Under the pieces are notes generated by a model. The model was not told the origin of the DNA, searched no databases, and was given only the letters and a program-made list of their open reading frames with translations. The position numbers were made by a program, and so were the translations under genes. From Rufibacter radiotolerans (lineage in GTDB: Bacteria > Bacteroidota > Bacteroidia > Cytophagales > Hymenobacteraceae), in contig NZ_CP010777.1 in NCBI RefSeq assembly GCF_001078055.1, positions 4,369,001 to 4,433,000 on the forward strand: a DNA stretch of 64,000 nt, in the 5' to 3' direction. Of this stretch, positions 18,094-25,237 are shown in pieces; position 1 is the first letter of the stretch; the number at the start of each line of letters is the position of its first letter.

Positions 18094-19656
18094 ATGAAAA
18101 AGAGATATATAAACATAAAGGCTTTTCTTGTTGCCACCTTGCTGGTAAGCACTTCCTGTGATGACTACCTGGATGTCAACAAAGACCCGAATCTGCCAAC
18201 CATAGTGCCGGCGCACAGCCGCCTGGTGGGCGCTATTACCACTACCAACGGGGCGTCTATGTGGCGCGGGGCCAGGGAGATTGCGGCGGTGACGCAGTAC
18301 GCCTCTACCGCCAACGTGGCCACCGGTACCAACCGCAACGCCGAGCAGTGGCGGTTCACGGCCAGTTACTTCTTCTGGCAGAATGCCTATGTCTTTACCA
18401 TGCCCAACTGCATAGATTTGATTGTGCTGGGTGAGAAAGAGGGCAATCCGCACTTTGTGGGGGCCGGGAAGACCTTGCTGGCCCTTAACTATGGCATGCT
18501 CACAGATCAGTACGGGGCTATTGTGGTAGATGATTACTATAATGGGCAGGACCAGATCAACCTCACGCCAAAGTTCAACACCCAGGAAGAGGTATACCAG
18601 AGAATACAGACCCTGTTAGATGAAGCCATTGCCGCCTTCAGCAGCCCAGATAATAAAACGCCTCTCAATTTTAGCGGCGGCGATATTATGTACAAGGGAG
18701 ACGTTGACAAATGGAAGCGTTTTGCCTGGTCTCTGAAAGCCAGGTACATGAATCACCTTGCCAAAAAGGGGAATCTGTACAAACCCCAGGAGATCATAGC
18801 GGCGGCCCAGAAAGGCTTTAACGCAGATGGCATGGATGCCGAGTTCTCGTATTTAGCCGGCGGGCAGCAGACAGATGAAAACCCCTGGTATAGCTGGGGC
18901 GGTTTTACCAGTGCAGACCGGAAGCAAGACCGCTATTTCACCTGGACCCAGTTTTACATTGACCTGCTGCAGAACTTCCCGGTAACTGAGACCGACTACC
19001 AGGACCCACGCATTAGCCGTATCATGACCCCCGCCCCAGACGGGCAGTACCGGGGCCTGAGATCCGGCTTAGGCCTGGCAGGCGGACAAGGCGGAAAAGG
19101 GACCTTTACCACAGAAACGAGCTACGGTCCTTTTAAAAACAGCGGTTTCTACACCAGAGCCACCTCGCCTTTCCCTTTCATCACCTATTCTGAAGTGAAG
19201 CTGATTGAGTCTGAGGCCAGGCTTAGGTCAGGGGATGCAAGCGGGGCGCTGGCGGCCTATGAAGAAGGCGTAAAGGCTAACATGCGCAAACTGGGGGTAC
19301 CCGCAGGCGAGATCAACGCATACTGGCTGGCCCAGTTAGCCGATGGGGTGGCGCTCCATTTCAATAACCTTACCCAGGGGCTCAGCCACATCATGCGGCA
19401 GAAATACATCACGCAGACCCTTAACCCCGAAACGTGGGTAGATATGCGCCGCATGGACTACAGCCAGGCCATCTACGGGCCTACCTTGCAGCGGCCGGCT
19501 AATTTGAACACCGTGGTGTTTGACGCCAATAACCCAAGCCAATGGATACAGGCCATGGTCTATGAGACCAATGAGCAAAACAGAAACGGTGAAAACATAG
19601 GCGATAACTCAGAGCGCTACCGCCTGTTAACGCCTCTATGGTGGAATACCCAATAA
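18094..19656 (+). CDS. SusD/RagB family lipoprotein (locus 2)
   Basis: A 520-residue lipoprotein with lipobox STSC, Cys at residue 22, followed by DDYLDVNKDPNLP as in SusD-like_2 proteins. Typical helical blocks include FVGAGKTLLALNYGMLTDQYG and the C-terminal MRQKYITQTLNPETWVDMRR. It starts 14 bp after the second susC and ends just before a strong terminator, so this operon has two genes and lacks the DUF4397 lipoprotein of locus 1. It caps the SusC barrel and contributes the external binding site. The substrate is unknown. Confidence 0.9.
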   Translation: MKKRYINIKAFLVATLLVSTSCDDYLDVNKDPNLPTIVPAHSRLVGAITTTNGASMWRGAREIAAVTQYASTANVATGTNRNAEQWRFTASYFFWQNAYVFTMPNCIDLIVLGEKEGNPHFVGAGKTLLALNYGMLTDQYGAIVVDDYYNGQDQINLTPKFNTQEEVYQRIQTLLDEAIAAFSSPDNKTPLNFSGGDIMYKGDVDKWKRFAWSLKARYMNHLAKKGNLYKPQEIIAAAQKGFNADGMDAEFSYLAGGQQTDENPWYSWGGFTSADRKQDRYFTWTQFYIDLLQNFPVTETDYQDPRISRIMTPAPDGQYRGLRSGLGLAGGQGGKGTFTTETSYGPFKNSGFYTRATSPFPFITYSEVKLIESEARLRSGDASGALAAYEEGVKANMRKLGVPAGEINAYWLAQLADGVALHFNNLTQGLSHIMRQKYITQTLNPETWVDMRRMDYSQAIYGPTLQRPANLNTVVFDANNPSQWIQAMVYETNEQNRNGENIGDNSERYRLLTPLWWNTQ

Positions 19657-19667
19657 GTTACTGATGC

Positions 19668-19706
19668 CAAAAGGGAGGATCACCGTAGTGGTCCTCCCTT
19701 TTCTTT
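19668..19706 (+). terminator. Intrinsic terminator after SusC/D operon 2
   Basis: AAAAGGGAGGATCACC pairs with the GTGGTCCTCCCTTTT side around a short loop, then TTCTTTT. Confidence 0.88.
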
Positions 19707-19729
19707 TATGAGCCTTAAATCGCCAAACC

Positions 19730-20413
19730 ATGTGTAACATGAAACCCTCCCTCCTCTCTTTTTCCCTTGTCTTGACGGGGCTATTTTCCTTGATAGGGTG
19801 CTCCGGCCCCACCTTTAGAATTCTTGACAAACCGGTGGTCTTTGATGAAGAAAGGAAAAAACTGTCTCTGGAATATCTGGAAAGCCGGCATGGCCTGCAG
19901 CAAGCGGCCCCTTACATCACCCCAAGAATGGTGGTGCTCCACTGGACGGGCAGCCAAACCGCAGAGCAAGGCTTTGACACCATGAACCCGGCGCTGCTAC
20001 CCACCAGGCGCCAAGCCATAGCCGGGGCCAGCGCCTTGAACGTGGCGGCCCAGTTTCTGGTAGACCGTGACGGTACCATTTTCCGGCAGTTGCCAGATAC
20101 CGCCTTTGCGCGCCACGTGATTGGCTTAAACTACTGCGCCATTGGCGTGGAGAACGTAGGAAGCGATGATGCACCCCTCACCCGGGCCCAGCTCAAAGCC
20201 AATGAGGCCCTGATCAGGCACCTCAAAAAGAAATACCCCATTGAGTATGTGATCGGGCATTATGAGTACAAAGATTTCTCTGGCCATGAGCTCTGGAAAG
20301 AAGCCGATTCTACCTACAGGACCATGAAAACGGACCCCGGCAAATCCTTCATGCGCAAAATCAGGAAAAGGACGGCAGACCTTAAACTCAAAGGCTCGCC
20401 TCTTCCCGCTTAA
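19730..20413 (+). CDS. N-acetylmuramoyl-L-alanine amidase (Amidase_2) lipoprotein
   Basis: A 227-residue lipoprotein (lipobox LIGC, Cys24 from the first ATG; a second ATG three codons later is equally good). The Amidase_2/PGRP fold is marked by VVLHWTG (zinc-binding His), FLVDRDGTIFRQLPD, ARHVIG, GVENVG, VIGHYEYK (second zinc His) and TDPGKSF (Asp). The enzyme should cut between the stem peptide and N-acetylmuramic acid in peptidoglycan from a membrane-anchored position in the periplasm. It lies behind the terminator of the SusC/D operon, so it is probably transcribed separately. It could serve in wall recycling or remodelling; nothing suggests a secreted toxin. Confidence 0.87.
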   Translation: MCNMKPSLLSFSLVLTGLFSLIGCSGPTFRILDKPVVFDEERKKLSLEYLESRHGLQQAAPYITPRMVVLHWTGSQTAEQGFDTMNPALLPTRRQAIAGASALNVAAQFLVDRDGTIFRQLPDTAFARHVIGLNYCAIGVENVGSDDAPLTRAQLKANEALIRHLKKKYPIEYVIGHYEYKDFSGHELWKEADSTYRTMKTDPGKSFMRKIRKRTADLKLKGSPLPA

Positions 20414-20462
20414 GGTAGGATAAATTATCCGGCAGTTTCATAAAATCGATTTACTTTCCTAC

Positions 20463-20506
20463 AACAGAAAGGCCCTTCTGCAGATGCAGAAGGGCCTTTC
20501 TGTTTT
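20463..20506. terminator. Terminator-like hairpin, copy B of a duplicated module
   Basis: The same hairpin as at 14581-14624. It sits between the convergent amidase and fumC genes and is suited to terminate both. Confidence 0.85.
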
Positions 20507-20539
20507 GAAGCCGTTTTGGCCAAAACAGGCCAAAAACAG
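20501..20539. repeat. GTTTT palindrome copy 5
   Basis: CTGTTTTGAAGCCGTTTTGG and CCAAAACAGGCCAAAAACAG. It ends 3 nt beyond the fumC stop codon and differs from copy 4 at only a few positions. Confidence 0.8.
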
Positions 20540-20542
20540 TAA

Positions 20543-21940
20543 TTACTTCTTCAAAGAACCGATCATATCCTCGGGGCGAACCCACTCGGTGAACTGCTCA
20601 TCGGTCAATAAACCAAGGTCAAGGGCGGCCTGCCGAAGGGTGGTGCCTTCTTTGTGGGCTTTCTTGGCAATCTTGGCGGCGTTGTCATACCCTACGTGCG
20701 GGTTCAGGGCGGTCACCAGCATCAGGGAGTTATCCAGCTGGCGTTTGATCACCTCGTAGTTCGGCTCAATGCCTACGGCGCAGTGCTTGTCAAAAGAATC
20801 ACAGGCATCACCAATCAGGCGGGCACTCATGAGCAGGTTGAAGATCATCACGGGCTTGAATACGTTCAGCTCAAAATGGCCGTTCATCCCTCCTACTGAA
20901 ATAGCTACGTCATTTCCCATAACCTGCGCGCAGACCATGGTCATAGCCTCAGCCTGGGTAGGGTTCACCTTGCCGGGCATGATGGATGAGCCGGGCTCAT
21001 TCTCAGGGATGATGATCTCCCCAATACCAGAACGCGGGCCAGAGGCCAATAGACGGATGTCATTGGCTATCTTCATCAGGCTCACGGCCAGTTGCTTGAG
21101 CGCGCCGTGGGTTTCCACCATGGCATCATGGGCGGCTAAGGACTCAAACTTATTATCAGCGGTTCTTAGGTCCAGGCCAGCGAACTCAGAGATCTTTTGG
21201 GCCACCTTCTCGGCGTAGCCTTGCGGGGTATTCAGGCCGGTACCCACGGCAGAACCACCCAGGGCCAGCTCACTCAGGTGATCCAGGGTGTTTCTAAGGG
21301 CCCGCATGCCGTGGTCCAACTGAGACACATAGCCAGACAGTTCCTGGCCTAGGGTAAGCGGGGTGGCATCCATTAGGTGCGTACGGCCAATCTTCACCAC
21401 GTGCATAAACTCCTGAGATTTGGCGTGCAGCGTATCGCGCAGCTTCTGTACCAGGGGAAGGGTATGCTGGGTCACGATCTTGTAGGCCGCAATGTGCATG
21501 GCCGTAGGGAAGGTATCATTAGAAGACTGTGACTTGTTCACATCATCATTGGGGTGAATCTTCTTTTTCTCGTCCATCAGGTCGCCGCCCAGCAGTACGT
21601 GCGCGCGGTTGGCCACCACCTCGTTCACGTTCATGTTGCTTTGGGTACCAGAACCCGTCTGCCACACTACCAGCGGAAATTGGTCGGCCAGCTCTCCGGC
21701 CAGAATCTCATCGCATACGCGGCCAATGATCTCGGCTTTGTCCTGGGCCAGTACGCCTAGCTCGGCGTTGGTGTAGGCGGCGGCTTTCTTAAGAATAGCG
21801 AAAGCCTCAATTACCTCCGTGGGCATTAACTGGCCGCCAATGGTGAAGTTTTCTTTGGAGCGTTGGGTTTGGGCACCCCAGTATTTATCGGCGGGTACCT
21901 CTACCGGCCCCATAGTGTCTTTCTCTATGCGTACGTTCAT
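20543..21940 (-). CDS. fumC: Class II fumarate hydratase
   Basis: A 465-residue enzyme of the aspartase/fumarase superfamily that interconverts fumarate and malate in the TCA cycle, active as a cytoplasmic tetramer without an iron-sulfur cluster. Diagnostic blocks are EKDTMGPVEVPADKYWGAQT at the start, VVWQTGSGTQSNMNVNEV, the class signature GSSIMPGKVNP (about residues 316-326) and MVTALNPHVGYDNAAKIA near the end. The GxGTQxNMN block favours FumC over aspartase. The start MNVRIEKD (ATG at 21938-21940) gives the normal family length; a 24-codon upstream extension is rejected. The gene is monocistronic. Confidence 0.95.
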   Translation of the reverse strand: MNVRIEKDTMGPVEVPADKYWGAQTQRSKENFTIGGQLMPTEVIEAFAILKKAAAYTNAELGVLAQDKAEIIGRVCDEILAGELADQFPLVVWQTGSGTQSNMNVNEVVANRAHVLLGGDLMDEKKKIHPNDDVNKSQSSNDTFPTAMHIAAYKIVTQHTLPLVQKLRDTLHAKSQEFMHVVKIGRTHLMDATPLTLGQELSGYVSQLDHGMRALRNTLDHLSELALGGSAVGTGLNTPQGYAEKVAQKISEFAGLDLRTADNKFESLAAHDAMVETHGALKQLAVSLMKIANDIRLLASGPRSGIGEIIIPENEPGSSIMPGKVNPTQAEAMTMVCAQVMGNDVAISVGGMNGHFELNVFKPVMIFNLLMSARLIGDACDSFDKHCAVGIEPNYEVIKRQLDNSLMLVTALNPHVGYDNAAKIAKKAHKEGTTLRQAALDLGLLTDEQFTEWVRPEDMIGSLKK

Positions 21941-21996
21941 ATCTTTTGAGAAAATAGTGAATAGGTTAGATGCCTTAAAACTACGCAATAATTCAT

Positions 21997-22031
21997 AAAA
22001 AACGGGAGACAAACCTTGCCTCCCGTTTTAC
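21997..22031 (-). terminator. Hairpin preceding palindrome copy 6
   Basis: AAAACGGGAG and CTCCCGTTTT arms around a short loop, directly adjoining palindrome copy 6. It probably belongs to the 3' end of the GHL10 gene transcribed on the reverse strand. Confidence 0.65.
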
Positions 22032-22062
22032 GCCTGTTTTCCGAAAAACGGCCTCAAAACGG
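22022..22062. repeat. GTTTT palindrome copy 6
   Basis: CCGTTTTACGCCTGTTTTCC and GAAAAACGGCCTCAAAACGG; its left end is the right arm of the hairpin before it. Confidence 0.8.
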
Positions 22063-22142
22063 CTTTTCTAAAAAACTGATGGCTTGTTAGTAAATGAACC
22101 TTTAGCCTTTTAGTGCAAAGACAGGAATACTTTATAGGGCTG

Positions 22143-22231
22143 TGTCATCTTGAAAAGATCTTATGGGCGAACCAAAATGGCCTTTAATACCCTTGGTTAC
22201 CGTTCGCCACCAAAATCCTTTCAGGATGACA
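22143..22231. repeat. 89-bp inverted-repeat element, copy A
   Basis: It begins TGTCATCTTGAAAAGATCT and ends with the near reverse complement ATCCTTTCAGGATGACA. The inner GGGCGAAC and GTTCGCC segments also pair. Length and internal landmarks match copy B at 36563-36651 exactly. It lies in the gene-free stretch 21941-22306. Confidence 0.85.
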
Positions 22232-22306
22232 AAAGAAGTAGTCAACTCATATTGCTCTAAAAGCTCATTCGCAAATCAGCACATTGAATCATTCGCACAT
22301 GAATAC

Positions 22307-23851
22307 TTACTTCTTCCGCTTGCCGGTGGCTTTAGCAGACAGGCTGCTTTCATTGTGGAGGCGGTCAACGGCGGTTACCGCATAGATATACCGCTGCCCG
22401 GCCTGGGCCGAGGTATCTGTATAGGTGGTGCCGCCGTTGTGGATAGCCAGGATGTGCGCCGGGTTCTCTGGGTTCATAATCTGGCCTTGCGGCACGCGGT
22501 ATACCACATAATAGCGAGCCAGATTACCGTCTGGGGCCGCGGAAGGCGCTTTCCAGCGAAGAGCCACTGCATCTGTGGTGTTGATAACTTTTAACTCAGA
22601 GGGGGTGTTGGGGGCTATACTGTCCAGCCAGGGCATGGTGGGCAACAGGGCCAGGTTCTGGTAGTAATGCTGCCGCAGGCTGTCCTGAATGCCGTTGGGG
22701 TTGGCCATTACTGACTTGGAGCTGAAGAACACGCTGCCCTGTACGTCTGGGGTCTGGCGGTTGAGCCTGATCTGGCGGCCGGTCTCCAGCGGGTCACTCC
22801 ACTGCTTGTACACGCGGTCATTGTTGATCTTGTAAGGCCCCTGCCCTATGTACAAATGCTTGCCAAAACTGTTCTTGCTCCACCAGTCCAGCAGCTTGCC
22901 GTAATCGGCGTTGGGGTGGCCCAGGTGGAAGTAGATCTGCGGCACGTTGTAGTCAATCCAGCCTTTCTCCAGCCAGCCCCTGATGTCGGCGTAGAGGTGG
23001 TCATAGTTGGTGATGCCGCCTTTAGAGTCTGAGCCGCGCGGTTCCAACTCGGTTTTGTTCCGCCAGATGCCAAACGGGCTTACCCCGAATTTCACGTACG
23101 GCTTCTCTTTCTTGATGCTATCTGAGAGTACCCTGATCACCTCATCTACGTTGTAGCGGCGCCAGTCATCTTTGTTGGTGAAGTTGGTGCCATAGGTGGC
23201 AAAGTCCTCATCATCTGGGAACGGGTCTTTGGTGGGGTACGGATAGAAATAGTCGTCAAAGTGGATGGCGTCTACGTCATAGTTGCGCACCACGTCCATG
23301 ATCACGCCAATAATGTAGTGGCGCACCTCGGGCAGGCCCGGCTTAAAGTAGAATTTACCGCCGTACTGAATAAACCACTCGGGCTTCTTGCGGGTGATGT
23401 GGTCTTTGGAGATGGTAGCGCTCACGGTGTCATGGGTAGCACGGTACGGGTTGAACCAGGCGTGGAACTCCATGCCCCGCTTGTGCGCCTCCTCAATCTG
23501 GAACGCCAGCGGGTCATATGGCGGGTTGGGGGCCTCGCCCTGCTTGCCGGTGAGCCAGTGTGACCAAAGCTCTTTCTGGCTCCGGTACAGAGCATCTGTG
23601 GTAGGGCGCACCTGCACCACTACGGCGTTAATGCCAGATTTCTGGTGCTCATCCAGGATATACCGGAACTCGTCCATCTGCACTACCGGCGACAGGCCTT
23701 TCTGGCTGGGCCAGTCAATGTTAGCCACGGTGGCAATCCAGACGCCCCTGAACTCGCGCTTAGGCGACGGCTGGGCATGGGCGGTAAGGTGAAGCAATAC
23801 AAAGAGAACCGCCAGAACAGCAGTCTTCCGGAGAGGGTAAAAAAGATGCAT
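22307..23851 (-). CDS. GHL10 (DUF187) family glycosidase-like secreted protein
   Basis: A 514-residue exported protein with signal peptide ending at AHAQ. The catalytic-like domain begins REFRGVWIATVANIDWPSQ and includes INAVVVQVRPTTDALY, HAWFNPYRAT and VDAIHFDDYFYPYP, the blocks of the GHL10 TIM-barrel family to which E. coli DigH (YddW) belongs. DigH cleaves denuded peptidoglycan glycan strands at the division site, so a wall-related role is plausible, which is family inference. The last roughly 110 residues form a fibronectin type III-like domain (SELKVINTTDAVALRW). Its neighbours (amidase, VanX-type dipeptidase) are also peptidoglycan enzymes, though transcribed separately. Confidence 0.87.
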   Translation of the reverse strand: MHLFYPLRKTAVLAVLFVLLHLTAHAQPSPKREFRGVWIATVANIDWPSQKGLSPVVQMDEFRYILDEHQKSGINAVVVQVRPTTDALYRSQKELWSHWLTGKQGEAPNPPYDPLAFQIEEAHKRGMEFHAWFNPYRATHDTVSATISKDHITRKKPEWFIQYGGKFYFKPGLPEVRHYIIGVIMDVVRNYDVDAIHFDDYFYPYPTKDPFPDDEDFATYGTNFTNKDDWRRYNVDEVIRVLSDSIKKEKPYVKFGVSPFGIWRNKTELEPRGSDSKGGITNYDHLYADIRGWLEKGWIDYNVPQIYFHLGHPNADYGKLLDWWSKNSFGKHLYIGQGPYKINNDRVYKQWSDPLETGRQIRLNRQTPDVQGSVFFSSKSVMANPNGIQDSLRQHYYQNLALLPTMPWLDSIAPNTPSELKVINTTDAVALRWKAPSAAPDGNLARYYVVYRVPQGQIMNPENPAHILAIHNGGTTYTDTSAQAGQRYIYAVTAVDRLHNESSLSAKATGKRKK

Positions 23852-23944
23852 AGGGAGAAGAGGGGTTTGTTTGTCTGAGTAGGCAAGTTAAAGCCCTTTT
23901 TGTTTCCTCTGCTCTTTTCTTTGCAACAATTCTTGAAGCAGCGG

Positions 23945-23984
23945 CCGTTTTAGGGCTGTTTTTCTCAAAACGGTCCTAAAACAG
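23945..23984. repeat. GTTTT palindrome copy 7
   Basis: CCGTTTTAGGGCTGTTTTTC and AAAACGGTCCTAAAACAGG, ending 8 nt beyond the stop of the dipeptidase gene. Confidence 0.8.
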
Positions 23985-23992
23985 GAGACCTT

Positions 23993-24700
23993 TTATCTTT
24001 TAAGGGCTTTCAGGTCTTCAAACCTGATATCCATGAGCGGGAACTTGCGCCAGTCATTGAAGTCATAGTGCCACCATTCTTCGGCGTACACGGTAAAGCC
24101 GTGGCGCTGCATGGTCTTCTTGAGGAGCTCCCGGTTCTTTTTCACTTTTCTGGGCACGTCTTTGAAATTGGCGTGGGCCCTGGGGATGGTGGCGTCATAG
24201 GCGGTGGGCATCTCCAGTTCCTGTCCGTCTTTGAGGCGCACCAGCGTCACATCCATGGCGCAGCCCCGGTTGTGGCGGGAGCCATTGCGCGGCGAGGCCA
24301 CGTACACCGTGTCTTTGATCTTCTCATAGAAATGCACCGTGACCTGGTACGGTCGGTACCCGTCAAAAATCTTGAGTCCCAGGCCCAGCGGTTTCAGGTC
24401 GGCCTGGATCTTGCGCAGGGCATCAGCTACGGGCTTGCGGGCATAGGCGGTGGCCAGCGTATAGACCGGTTCGCCTACCAGGTTATCAGCGGTGGCGTAT
24501 TTTATGTCCAGCACCACCCCCGGCACGTAAGAGGCCAGCTCCACCAGTTCATGGTCTGGGATTTGGGCCACCAGCTGTTGGTACAAGGCCGTGTTGGTGA
24601 CCACCGGCAGGCCATAGTGGTTTTTAGGAATGACCGGGGTTTGCGCCCAGGCAGCCATGGATACCAGAATACTTAACAAGGCGCTGAGCAGGGGTTTCAT
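23993..24700 (-). CDS. ddpX: D-alanyl-D-alanine dipeptidase, VanX/DdpX type (M15D)
   Basis: A 235-residue secreted zinc dipeptidase with signal peptide MKPLLSALLSILVSMAAWAQ. The zinc-site motifs are SRHNRGCAMDV (SxHxxGxxxD, about residues 137-147) and EEWWHYDF (ExxWH, about 206-213), with FDGYRPY supplying the arginine seen in VanX. The enzyme hydrolyses D-Ala-D-Ala. Without vanH/vanA neighbours it is more likely to recycle D-Ala from wall turnover than to confer glycopeptide resistance. Its ATG overlaps the stop codon of the small membrane protein upstream (ATGA), which fixes the start at 24700 and implies translational coupling. Confidence 0.88.
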   Translation of the reverse strand: MKPLLSALLSILVSMAAWAQTPVIPKNHYGLPVVTNTALYQQLVAQIPDHELVELASYVPGVVLDIKYATADNLVGEPVYTLATAYARKPVADALRKIQADLKPLGLGLKIFDGYRPYQVTVHFYEKIKDTVYVASPRNGSRHNRGCAMDVTLVRLKDGQELEMPTAYDATIPRAHANFKDVPRKVKKNRELLKKTMQRHGFTVYAEEWWHYDFNDWRKFPLMDIRFEDLKALKR

Positions 24701-24861
24701 TTGCGGGTATAGATAATGTAGGCCAAAATTGCTGAGAACAGGAACGTGACTAACCGCAGCCACTCAATGCGGCCCGTGAGGTAGAAGGTGAGCGACAGCG
24801 AGGCGAAGGCCAGCAGGGCGGCTATGCTGAACAGAATAACAATGAGCTTACGGTTTTTCAT
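24697..24861 (-). CDS. 54-residue two-helix membrane protein coupled to ddpX
   Basis: The reverse strand from ATG at 24859-24861 encodes 54 residues beginning MKNRKLIVILFSIAALLAF and ending AYIIYTRK. It has two hydrophobic stretches (about residues 6-27 and 35-51) separated by GRIEWLR, and basic residues at both ends. Its TGA overlaps the dipeptidase ATG by the sequence ATGA, typical of coupled genes, which supports it being real despite its size. I do not recognise a family. It could anchor or assist the dipeptidase, or simply be a small conserved membrane protein. Confidence 0.68.
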   Translation of the reverse strand: MKNRKLIVILFSIAALLAFASLSLTFYLTGRIEWLRLVTFLFSAILAYIIYTRK

Positions 24862-25237
24862 GCCAAGACAGGTAACAGAACACCTTTACAACAGGTTAGC
24901 GGGATAAAAAAATCAAGCCAGAAAATTGATATTTCTCCGGGGCCAGAAAAAGCTGGCGTTTTAGGCTTGATTTCAGGAAAACAGGCTTAAAACAGAAAGT
25001 TAACGGAAACAGGCGCTTCTGGTGGCAGCCACGGTTGGCTAAGATAATCCAAAATCTGAAAGGGCCCAAAACCGAAGCCCCAACCGTACGGGCTAAATCA
25101 TTGATCTGGAGGCTTTTATTTCTCGCTCTTTTTTATCAATATTAACTGTAAGAAATCCTCTTTTATCCAGACAAATTAAAAGTCAACATATTATTTTGGT
25201 CTCGGCCGGAGCATTCACGTCAAAAACCTCCCATTTT
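24862..25237. other. Divergent intergenic region between the small membrane gene and the M16 protease gene
   Basis: About 375 bp holding palindrome copy 8 and the presumed promoters of both genes. No credible gene. The open frame of the protease extends to a TTG at 25196, but the segment before the ATG at 25238 does not look like a signal peptide. Confidence 0.55.
24957..24994. repeat. GTTTT palindrome copy 8
   Basis: GCGTTTTAGGCTTGATTTC and GAAAACAGGCTTAAAACAG. Unusual in lying between two 5' ends rather than after a stop codon. Confidence 0.75.

Noticed and set aside
22163..22594. 143-codon forward frame across the 89-bp repeat and the GHL10 3' end
   Set aside because: It runs through an inverted-repeat element and antisense to a well-supported gene.
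23993..24700. Glycopeptide-resistance locus (vanX)
   Set aside because: No vanH, vanA/D-Ala-D-Lac ligase or vanRS genes nearby; the gene fits wall-turnover M15D dipeptidases.
24862..25237. tRNA or small structured RNA in the divergent gap
   Set aside because: No cloverleaf-compatible pairing or CCA-type end could be found; only a palindrome and AT-rich promoter-like sequence.
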